From CBDTTW01 sp965363675 (GTDB lineage: Bacteria > Bacteroidota > Rhodothermia > Rhodothermales > DASSAV01), in the NCBI GenBank assembly GCA_965363675.1, contig CBDTTW010000087.1, positions 1 through 12,886 on the forward strand: a DNA stretch of 12,886 nt, written 5' to 3'. Both the position numbers and the translations under genes were made by a program. Of the stretch, positions 6,127 to 12,401 are shown one piece after another (position 1 is the first letter of the stretch; every line of letters begins with the position of its first letter). The notes beneath the pieces were generated by a model. It did no database searches. It was given only the letters and a program-made list of their open reading frames with translations, and was not told the origin of the DNA.

Positions 6127-6761
6127 TGAGGCCGTCGCGCGCCCGGCTGCCGGCCAGGCTGTGGGCCCTGCTCGCGGCGGCTTTGCTGCTCGGCTGCGGC
6201 GAGAAGCCTGCCCCGGAGGCGGCCGAGGCTCCGCCGCCGCAGCCGTCCACGAGCGGCGCGCTTGCGCCCTCGACGGCGGCGTCGGAAGCGCTCGGGGCCT
6301 CGCGCGCCGACCGCGTCCGGCAGGCGCTCACCGATCTTCGGGCCGCGCGCACCCCGGAGGGCCTTGTCATCACCCTACCCGAGGACATCCTGTTCGACTT
6401 CGACAAAGCCGATATCCGCCCGGACGCGCGCGAAACGCTCGCGCGCCTGGCCGAGGTGATCGACTACTACGCCGACGCCCCCGTGCGCATCGACGGGCAT
6501 ACCGACAACAAGGGTACGGACGCCTACAACCTGGATTTGTCGCAGCGGCGCGCCGAGGCGGTGGCAAACTACCTTGCGGCAAACTCGGGCGTCGCCCCGG
6601 CGCGCATGCAAACCCGGGGGCTCGGCGAACAGCAGCCGGTCGCGGCCAACGCCCTCCCCGACGGCTCGGATAACCCGGAGGGCCGCCGCCGGAATCGCCG
6701 GGTCGAGGTGGTGCTCGTGGGCGCCGCCGACCTTCCGCCGGACTCTTCGGCCGGGAAATAG
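6126..6761 (+). CDS. OmpA/Pal-type peptidoglycan-binding lipoprotein
   Basis: The 211-residue product carries a lipobox LLGC with Cys24 as the lipidation site, then a Pro/Ala-rich linker (25-60) and a full OmpA-like C-terminal domain (about 80-198). Family marks include ILFDFDKADIRPDA (88-101), the central RIDGHTDNKG followed by YNLDLSQRRAEAV (134-146), and the closing GRRRNRRVEVVL. Asp127 and Arg142 are 15 residues apart and match the pair that contacts diaminopimelate in OmpA-domain proteins, so binding to the cell wall is expected. The likely role is to tether the outer membrane to peptidoglycan. The protein lacks an OmpA beta-barrel, so it is closer to Pal, but no tol genes are in the window and I do not name it pal. 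ATG overlaps the previous stop by one base. The rhodanese gene follows after 49 bp. Confidence 0.9.
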   Translation: MRPSRARLPARLWALLAAALLLGCGEKPAPEAAEAPPPQPSTSGALAPSTAASEALGASRADRVRQALTDLRAARTPEGLVITLPEDILFDFDKADIRPDARETLARLAEVIDYYADAPVRIDGHTDNKGTDAYNLDLSQRRAEAVANYLAANSGVAPARMQTRGLGEQQPVAANALPDGSDNPEGRRRNRRVEVVLVGAADLPPDSSAGK

Positions 6762-6810
6762 CGTTTCCTTAATTCCTTGTACCCCTATCACTCATGAAGG
6801 AGGCCTGCCG

Positions 6811-7194
6811 ATGAAAAAACCGGTTAAGGAACTGCTGGCAGAAGCCGGCAGCCGGATAAAAACTTACACTGCCGAGGAGGCGCAGGCGCTCTCCGGCCGC
6901 GAGGATGTGGTTTTCGTGGACGTGCGCGACGAGCCGGAGCTTCGGGAAACCGGCAAGATTCCCGGCGCGGTGCACGCCTCCCGGGGTATGCTGGAGTTCT
7001 ACGTGGACGAAGCGTCTCCGTACTACAAGGACGTTTTCGGGTCCGGCAAGGAGCTGGTGTTCTACTGCAAGAGCGGCGGGCGCTCGGCGCTGGCGGCCGC
7101 GCGGGCGCAGGAGATGGGCGTGGGGCGCACGGCCAACCTGGCCGGCGGGCTGCCCGCCTGGCGCGAAGCGGGCGGCGCCGTAGAGCCGTTCTGA
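6811..7194 (+). CDS. Rhodanese-domain protein (sulfurtransferase)
   Basis: This 127-residue single-domain rhodanese has the active-site loop CKSGGRS, with catalytic Cys86, after strand ELVFYC. The family's N-terminal strand-loop VVFVDVRDEPELRETGKIPGAVHASRGML (split here as 33-41 and 42-61) and the closing NLAGGLPAWREAGGAVEP are intact. Such proteins carry a persulfide on the Cys and move sulfane sulfur in the cytoplasm; the acceptor is not known. No signal peptide is present. AAGGAGG at 6797-6803 lies seven bases before the ATG, one of only two strong ribosome sites in the window. The 49-bp gap to the OmpA-like gene allows co-transcription, but its cytoplasmic role fits poorly with the two lipoproteins, so the strong site may mean partly independent expression. 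A strong terminator follows the stop. Confidence 0.93.
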   Translation: MKKPVKELLAEAGSRIKTYTAEEAQALSGREDVVFVDVRDEPELRETGKIPGAVHASRGMLEFYVDEASPYYKDVFGSGKELVFYCKSGGRSALAAARAQEMGVGRTANLAGGLPAWREAGGAVEPF

Positions 7195-7210
7195 CCAGGG
7201 GCGACGCTAA

Positions 7211-7253
7211 AAAAGGAGCCTGCCGCTGTAGCGCGGCAGGCTCCTTTCGTTTG
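7211..7253. terminator. Bidirectional intrinsic terminator
   Basis: AAAGGAGCCTGCCGC (7212-7226) and its exact reverse complement (7233-7247) form a 15-bp stem with a 6-base loop. On the minus strand it ends in TTTTTT; on the plus strand the stem ends in TTT followed by CGTTT. It lies between the convergent rhodanese gene (stop at 7194) and exported-protein gene (stop at 7266), so it can end both. Confidence 0.92.
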
Positions 7254-7265
7254 CAGGGGGCAGGG

Positions 7266-7781
7266 TTAGCGCGGGTCTGAGAAGTAGTCGTTCACGGCGG
7301 CGATGGTCAGCTTGCGGAGGCGCTCGTTGGTCTCCCACGGGGCGTGCTGCGCCAGCTTGCGCATCACCTGCTCGTCGCCGATGGCGTGCAGGGCGGCGAG
7401 CGCCATAACCTGCTTGCCCTCGTTCCGGTCGAAGCGGTAGGTGTCGTACAGAGCGACCAGGGCGCGGTTGAAGTCGGCGTGCTCCGGATAATGGGCTGCG
7501 AGGTGGATGATGCCCTGCAACGCCGCCTCGCGCGCCGCGAAGTCAGGCGTGTTCAGCAAATCCCGCTTGCCGCGCTCGACGGCGTCCCACCACGCCTCGC
7601 CCCGCGTGGAGAGGTCTTCGCCGCTGAACACCTCGGCCGAGAGCGTCGCGCTTGCCGGGCGGTCTGCCTTCGGGTCGTTCCCGGCGTAAACCTGCGCCGA
7701 CAGGCCGGCGCATAACAGCATCATAATAGACGCTGCAATAAGGGGACGAATTTGATTAGATATAGAGAAATAATTTTGCAT
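7266..7781 (-). CDS. Small exported alpha-helical protein of unknown function
   Basis: I do not recognise this 171-residue protein. It starts with a clear Sec signal (MQNYFSISNQIRPLIAASIM, then a hydrophobic stretch to AQVYA), likely cleaved near residue 33. The Cys at 24 is not in a lipobox. The mature part is mostly alpha-helical with Ala/Leu-rich repeats: REAALQGIIHLAAHYPE (84-100), RALVALYDTYRFDRNEG (106-122), VMALAALHAIGDEQVMRKL (125-143) and ERLRKLTIAAVNDYF (153-167). The spacing of these helices suggests a small HEAT- or TPR-like stack, which would be a periplasmic protein-protein interaction module. The ATG at 7781 gives the whole signal peptide, whereas the longer upstream frame adds 57 basic residues that make no sense for export. 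The first 60 bp are AT-richer than the rest. It stands alone on its strand, ending at the shared terminator. Confidence 0.8.
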   Translation of the reverse strand: MQNYFSISNQIRPLIAASIMMLLCAGLSAQVYAGNDPKADRPASATLSAEVFSGEDLSTRGEAWWDAVERGKRDLLNTPDFAAREAALQGIIHLAAHYPEHADFNRALVALYDTYRFDRNEGKQVMALAALHAIGDEQVMRKLAQHAPWETNERLRKLTIAAVNDYFSDPR

Positions 7782-8223
7782 GGCAGATTTCCGTGGTAAG
7801 GAGTTCTTTGGGTAAAGGCGGTCTTGCTCCGATACGCTGCGTGCGATTCGGCGGGCCGGACCTATGGCGGCGACGCGGCGAAGCACGGGCCGTTTTGCCG
7901 TCAGAAGGATGAGGATGCGGCGATGCAGGCTTGCCGGGGGCGAAAGCCGCATCAGGGAGGGGCGCTTCGTAGAGCGAAGAACGCGCCGGAGGGATGCCTC
8001 CGGGCTACGAGCGCCCGCCGGGTTCGAGCGGCGTCAGGAAGGCAAGCCATGCCGCCTGCGGACACGCGAACGGCCCGTTCAGGAAGAGCGCTATGTGCAT
8101 CGGTGCGGTCATGGCGGTAAGAAAAGTTGTGGGTGAATTTGTGCAGCTATTCACCGTGTGTTTTGTAGCAGTGTCAACGTGGAAGGAAATAGTTGGTTGC
8201 ACAAGTAATTCGTAAAGAACCCG
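7782..8223. other. 442-bp non-coding stretch with hairpins and AT-rich patch
   Basis: No frame here gives a believable protein. It must contain the promoter of the minus-strand gene starting at 7781. Seen structure: CCGGAGG-GATG-CCTCCGG, a 7-bp stem at 7986-8003, next to a 5-bp stem at 7965-7979 (CTTCG-TAGAG-CGAAG); GGTGAAT (8132-8138) and ATTCACC (8149-8155), a 7-bp inverted repeat with a 10-base loop; and TTGTGCA (8140-8146) mirrored by TGCACAA (8198-8204). The segment 8110-8220 is AT-richer than the flanks. Confidence 0.5.
7986..8003. repeat. REP-like palindrome candidate
   Basis: CCGGAGG and CCTCCGG flank GATG, forming a 7-bp stem with a 4-base loop, followed by GCTACGAGCGC. The shape is like short intergenic palindromes that are often dispersed in GC-rich genomes. 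A different short palindrome, CTCCGG-TAT-CCGGAG, occurs at 1783-1797. Only genome-wide copy number could establish it as a repeat family. Confidence 0.3.
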
Positions 8224-9109
8224 TTACGGCGTGCGAAGCGTTGTGGGGGAGGGGGCCGGCCCCTCCTCGGCGAGAGGCCACGCGCCGGAGCGCACCGCCC
8301 GCTCAAACGCCTCGATGCCGGCGCCGAGAGGCGCGCCGAACGTCTGCCGGAAGGCGGCTCCGTGGCGGGCTGGAGCCGCCAACACACGGTCGCGGTAGGC
8401 AAAGAAGCGGTCCTCGCCGTAGCGGTGCATCAGGAACGCCATGAACAGCCGATGCTCGGTCGCCATGAAGGCGTAGCGCTGTTCGCCCGGCAGGTCGGCG
8501 GCCTTGGGGTCGCCGGTGACGCGGACCAGCCGGCCCTCTTCTACGGCGAGGCGTTGCCACGTTTCATCGTCGAGGTACTGCGCGGCATTGCCGTAGTGAA
8601 CGGCCAGGCCCTCCTCAAACCAGTCCAGCCGAGCCGGCTCGAACGTATCGGCAAAGCGCGTGTGCTGGAACAGGAGCGCGTGCGTCAGTTCGTGGCGCAG
8701 CACGGCCTCCAGGTCGCGCCCCGGCTCCTGGGCCCGCGGCGAGAGGTATACGACCGTGCCCGTCTGAAGCGTCGCCCCCAGCACCATGTTGGGCCGGGCG
8801 CGCCGGCCGAGCAGCGCCCCCCGGTTGAACTGCCCCCAGCCGTCGGCGACGAGGATGCGCACCGGCTCGCGGAAGGAGAGCCGCTGCCGCCGTTCGAGGT
8901 CTGCCAGGGTCTGCTCTATCCTGCGAGCAAAGGTAGGCGGCGCTTGCGAGGCGGGATAAGAAGATTGCGGCGCGCGGCGTGCGCACGGCGGCGTAGCCCG
9001 GCTTGACGGGCGACCAGGGCAGCAGCGCCCCGGCAAGCAGGCTGTGCGCAGAGGCAAGCGCCGGCAGCAGGCCCACGGCAAAAGCAGTTCTTTTCAGGAG
9101 AAGGCGCAT
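8224..9109 (-). pseudogene. Peptidase MA-like zinc protease, split by a one-base frameshift
   Basis: The gene is visible as two frames. From the ATG at 9109 one frame gives a signal peptide (MRLLLKRTAFAVGLLPALASA) and the sequence up to RTPRAAIF. The frame one base later gives YPASQAPPTFARRIEQ and everything after, to the TAA at 8224. Dropping one base near 8956-8962 (TTCTTATCCC on the minus strand would become TTCTATCCC) joins them into a 294-residue protein. In that joined protein the zinc-binding HELTH lies at 139-143 and WFEEGLAVHY at 163-172 supplies a likely third Glu ligand, as in gluzincins of the peptidase MA type. The expected role is an exported metallopeptidase, or a related non-catalytic protein, with an unknown substrate. 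The shift removes the signal peptide from the catalytic part, so no exported enzyme should form unless the shift is a sequencing error or is bypassed. The gene is divergent from the CotH-like gene. Confidence 0.82.
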
Positions 9110-9330
9110 GGCGAGCGTGTGTTTGGCGGCCCCGCCGCCGTATACGCGCGGCGGGGCCGGAGTTGCAGGCTTCCGGCGCGGGGTGCAAAAGCACGCGCGG
9201 GTGGGCGGCGCGGTTTGTGGAAATGCGCGTATCTTGTTACGCTTGTCCTACGGCCGCGGCGCCTTCCGCTGCGGCCCCCGAAAGGGCTTTTTTGCACGGC
9301 GCCCCAGGCGCAGAGTTTTCGGTGTCCCCC
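9110..9330. promoter_or_regulatory. Divergent intergenic region with a T-rich hairpin in the CotH leader
   Basis: This 221-bp spacer holds the promoters for the divergent protease and CotH-like genes. On the plus strand GCCC (9274-9277) and GGGC (9284-9287) can form a short 4-bp stem followed directly by TTTTTT (9288-9293), 37 bp before the CotH start. It is terminator-shaped but short, so it could be a weak attenuator or chance. I could not assign a -33/-7 promoter pair. Confidence 0.35.
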
Positions 9331-11016
9331 ATGAAGCGTTGTTTCTACCCTCGCCGTTCGTTCGCCGGTCTCGCGGCCCCGGCGCTGCTGCTGGCGGCGC
9401 TTTGCGTCGGGCCGATTGCCGCCGCCGCCCAGGGCAACGTCGCCCTAACCTCCTCGAACCTGCCCATCATCCTCATCAACACGGAGGGCCGGATCATCGT
9501 CGATGAGCCGAAGGTCACGGCGCGCATGGCGATCATCGACAACGGGCCGGGCGCGCGCAACACGCCGCAGGACGCGCCCAACGGGTACAACGGCTACATC
9601 GGGATCGAGCTGCGCGGGGCCAGTTCGCAGGCGCTGTACGACAAGAAGTCCTACGCCATCGAGACGCGGGGGGTAGGCGGCAGCGACAGCACGGTGTCGC
9701 TCTTGGGCTTCCCGAAGGAGGAGGACTGGGTGCTCTACGCACCCTACGGCGACAAGTCGCTGATCCGCAACGTGCTCACGTATCGCCTTTCCGAGACGAT
9801 GGGGCACTATGCCAGCCGCACGCGCTACTGCGAGGTCGTCCTGAACGGGACCTACCTGGGCGTGTATGTCTTCATGGAGAAGATCAAGCGCGACAAAGGG
9901 CGCGTCAACATCAGCAAGCTCGACCCCGAGGACGCTTCCGGCGACGCGCTGACCGGCGGCTACATCATCAAGATCGACAAGCGCGAGGGGGCCGACACCG
10001 AAGGTTGGTTCTCCGCGCACCCGGCTCCGGGAACGCCGCACCGCATCTATTACCAGTACCACGCGCCCAAAGGCGAGGACATCACGCCGGTGCAGGAAGC
10101 CTACATCCAGGGCTACATCAAGCGGTTCGAGGATATGATGGCCTCGGACGCCTTCGGCGACCCGGCCACGGGCTACCCGAGCTACATCGACACCCGCTCC
10201 TTCGTGGACTACTTCATTCTCAACGAGCTGAGCCGCAACGTGGACGGCTACCGCCTGAGCACGTTTCTGTACAAGGACCGCGACAGCAAGGGCGGCAAGC
10301 TGGTGGCCGGTCCCGTCTGGGATTACAACATTGCCTACGGCAACGCCAACTACTACAACGCCTCGAACATCAAAGGCTTTCAGTACGAGTTTGCAGAGCC
10401 CGGCGACTCGTTCCAGCCGCCGTTCTGGTGGAGACGCCTCATGACGGACCCGGCGTTCCGCGCCGCCGTCGGCGACCGCTGGAAAGAGCTGCGCCAGGGG
10501 CCGCTGCGCACCGACTCCCTCGGGGCGTTCATCGACCGGCAGGCGGCGCTGCTCTCGGAGGCGCAGACGCGCAACTTCCAGCAATGGCAGATCCTGGGCC
10601 GGTGGGTGTGGCCCAACGTCTTCGTCGGCAATACCTACGCCGAGGAGGTAAGCTACCTGAAGGATTGGTTGCGGCAGCGCGCCGGGTGGCTCGACGCCAA
10701 CATGCCGAAGGGCTCGTCGACGGCCGTGGAGAACCTGCCCGCCGATGCCGCGCCGCTGCTCTCGGAGCCGTACCCGAATCCGTTTGCGGACCGGGCGCAG
10801 ATCGCCTTGCAGTCGGCGACGCGGCGCGAGGTGCGCGTAGCGCTCTACGACGCGCTCGGGCGGCAGGTGCGCGTGCTGTACGCGGGCGCGCTGCTGCCGG
10901 GCGAGCGCCGCGAGATCACCGTGGAGGCCGCCGATTTGCCCGCCGGCGTTTACTTCTGCCGCGCCCAGGGCGAGGGCTTTCTGGAGACGAAGGTGCTGGT
11001 GGCCCTGGGCCGTTAG
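9331..11016 (+). CDS. Secreted CotH-family protein with T9SS C-terminal sorting domain
   Basis: The 561-residue product has a Sec signal peptide (residues 1-34, ending in IAAAAQG), then a CotH-type atypical kinase domain (about 40-465) and a type IX secretion sorting domain (about 477-561). CotH landmarks are GIELRGASSQ (91-100) with KKSYAIE, FPKEEDWVLYAPYGDKSLIRN (split at 127-137 and 138-147), LNGTYLGVYVFMEKIKRDKGRVNI (split at 171-183 and 184-194), GGYIIKIDK (209-217) and GPVWDYNIAYGN (327-338), where Asp331 is a likely metal-binding residue. The sorting domain reads SEPYPNPFADRAQIAL, YDALGRQVRVLYAG and LPAGVYFCRAQG. CotH kinases phosphorylate Ser on secreted proteins in spore formers; the target here is unknown. 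The domain predicts export through the outer membrane and surface attachment or release. The ATG at 9331 gives the full signal peptide; no Shine-Dalgarno sequence is seen. Its TAG overlaps the stop of the convergent DUF3999 gene. Confidence 0.93.
   Translation: MKRCFYPRRSFAGLAAPALLLAALCVGPIAAAAQGNVALTSSNLPIILINTEGRIIVDEPKVTARMAIIDNGPGARNTPQDAPNGYNGYIGIELRGASSQALYDKKSYAIETRGVGGSDSTVSLLGFPKEEDWVLYAPYGDKSLIRNVLTYRLSETMGHYASRTRYCEVVLNGTYLGVYVFMEKIKRDKGRVNISKLDPEDASGDALTGGYIIKIDKREGADTEGWFSAHPAPGTPHRIYYQYHAPKGEDITPVQEAYIQGYIKRFEDMMASDAFGDPATGYPSYIDTRSFVDYFILNELSRNVDGYRLSTFLYKDRDSKGGKLVAGPVWDYNIAYGNANYYNASNIKGFQYEFAEPGDSFQPPFWWRRLMTDPAFRAAVGDRWKELRQGPLRTDSLGAFIDRQAALLSEAQTRNFQQWQILGRWVWPNVFVGNTYAEEVSYLKDWLRQRAGWLDANMPKGSSTAVENLPADAAPLLSEPYPNPFADRAQIALQSATRREVRVALYDALGRQVRVLYAGALLPGERREITVEAADLPAGVYFCRAQGEGFLETKVLVALGR
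11013..11016. other. Overlapping convergent stop codons
   Basis: TTAG on the plus strand holds both the plus-strand TAG of the CotH-like gene (11014-11016) and the minus-strand TAA of the DUF3999 gene (TTA at 11013-11015). There is no room for an intergenic terminator, so each transcript must end inside the other gene. Confidence 0.95.
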
Positions 11017-12401
11017 GAGGCTTCGGGGTTGCGGCGCTCACGGTCGATCTGGCGCAGCAGGCGCGCGGCCATGAAGGCCAGCAGCCCCACGGCCAGGCCC
11101 AGCACCCCCCAGAGCGCGATGCGCCGCCACGGCGGCGCGAGCGCCGGCGTAAGGCGCGCCTCGCCGCCCAGCTCGAACGGCGGCCCCGCCTCGGCCGTCG
11201 GGCGGAGGAGGCTCGCCGCGCGTGCGCCCGGCAGCAGCCGCAGCAGCTCGTCGGCGCTGTAGGCCGAAGGGCGGGCGTCGGCGGCCCCAAAGGCAATGGT
11301 GTACGGTCCCGCGCCGCGCGCCACGAACACGAGGCGGCCGGGCTGCCAGCCCAGTTCCAGCACGGGCGCCGCCGTCCCGAGGCCGCCGCCCGCCGGGTCC
11401 ACGTCGAGCCGCCAGTAGCGGTCGCGGACGGCTCCCGGCAGCGCCGGCGGCGGCGCAGCGACCTCGCGCCCGCCCATACGCAGGCGGTAGGCGAGCCCCT
11501 GATAGCGGGCCTGCCACGGGCCTTCCGGCGAGGGACCGGAAGAGAGCTTCACGCGGGCCACCGTGTTCGGCTGCGCGAGCGCGAAGCGCACCCGATCGAC
11601 GGGGAGCACGCCCTGCTGGTCGAACAGGTAGTAGCCCTCGCCTGCGCCCGCCTGCCGGAGCGCCGTCCAGCGGCGTTCGCCCTCCGGCAGCCGCGTCACG
11701 ACGGCCTCCAGGGCCGAGGGCGGCGGAAGCGGGTCGCCGGTCCAGGTCAGCCGGAAGTAGCGCGCTTTCCCGGGCGGGGCCGGAATCTCGGTGCGTTCCA
11801 GCAGGCGGCCGTCGTGGCGCAGGCGCGCCAGGGTCGCCGGGTCCGCCCCGGCAGTCCACGCACGCAAATCGTCGCTCGCTTCGATGCGCGCTTCTGCGAC
11901 GAAGTCGGGGGCGGCCTCGGGCCACGCCAGCCGCAGCGCTGAGGCGACGGTGTCCAGGCGCGAGGCGTCGATGAGGTAGGCGCGCACCGGTTGCGAGGCC
12001 GGCGCGCCCGTGCGCGGCTCGTCCATCTGCACGAGCGTGCCCGAGGGCGTCCGGCGTATGCGCAGCGACAGGGCGCCCAGGTCAGCGCCGGGCGGGCCGT
12101 ATACCGGGAAGAACGGCAGCGCGCGGGTGCGCTGCTGCGCCGGCGCGCCGCCGGGGCTTTCCACGAGCGCGTGGGGCAACTCCTCGCCGGCGGCGTTGAA
12201 CACGCGCACGTCGCCCAGGTCGGCCCGCGTGGCCGTGCGGTAGACGGCTTCGGGCAGCACGGCGATTTGCAGCGGCGCGTCGGTGGAGGGGTTCACGCGG
12301 ACGCCGCGCGCGAAGTCGCGGGGAGCCAGCGGCTGCGCCGCCGCAGGAAACGCGGCGGCCAGGGCGACGAAGAGAAGGCCACAGAGGCGGGGCGTCGTCA
12401 T
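11013..12401 (-). CDS. DUF3999 family protein
   Basis: The 462-residue product has a Sec signal peptide (MTTPRLCGLLFVALAAAF, cleaved near AAAQ). It then begins with the family's usual opening: PRDFARGVRVN, an intermediate VYRTATRADLGDVRVFNAAG and EELPHAL. A long beta-rich exported region follows, and one C-terminal membrane helix lies at about 428-447 (IALWGVLGLAVGLLAFMAARLL) before a short basic tail (RQIDRERR). That layout matches DUF3999 (PF13163), anchored in the cytoplasmic membrane with the main domain outside. The function of the family is not known. ATG at 12401 overlaps the upstream DUF2339 stop in an ATGA sequence, so translation is coupled. These two families often occur together, which supports a joint membrane complex. 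The stop TAA (TTA on the plus strand at 11013-11015) overlaps the cotH TAG. Confidence 0.92.
   Translation of the reverse strand: MTTPRLCGLLFVALAAAFPAAAQPLAPRDFARGVRVNPSTDAPLQIAVLPEAVYRTATRADLGDVRVFNAAGEELPHALVESPGGAPAQQRTRALPFFPVYGPPGADLGALSLRIRRTPSGTLVQMDEPRTGAPASQPVRAYLIDASRLDTVASALRLAWPEAAPDFVAEARIEASDDLRAWTAGADPATLARLRHDGRLLERTEIPAPPGKARYFRLTWTGDPLPPPSALEAVVTRLPEGERRWTALRQAGAGEGYYLFDQQGVLPVDRVRFALAQPNTVARVKLSSGPSPEGPWQARYQGLAYRLRMGGREVAAPPPALPGAVRDRYWRLDVDPAGGGLGTAAPVLELGWQPGRLVFVARGAGPYTIAFGAADARPSAYSADELLRLLPGARAASLLRPTAEAGPPFELGGEARLTPALAPPWRRIALWGVLGLAVGLLAFMAARLLRQIDRERRNPEAS

Noticed and set aside
7782..7952. N-terminal extension of the small exported protein
   Set aside because: It adds 57 mostly basic residues in front of a good signal peptide, which would block export; the ATG at 7781 is better.
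7994..8215. Small plus-strand frame in the gene-free stretch
   Set aside because: No ribosome site, no recognisable domain, and composition changes midway with the DNA, so it is not supported as a gene.
9163..9330. Longer N-terminus for the CotH-like protein
   Set aside because: The extension is Ala/Pro-rich with scattered Cys and would bury the Sec signal that begins at the ATG at 9331.
10005..11942. Very long plus-strand frame of about 645 residues over the CotH-like and DUF3999 genes
   Set aside because: Arg/Ala/Gly-rich with no recognisable domain, out of frame with CotH and antisense to DUF3999, both of which are clear families.
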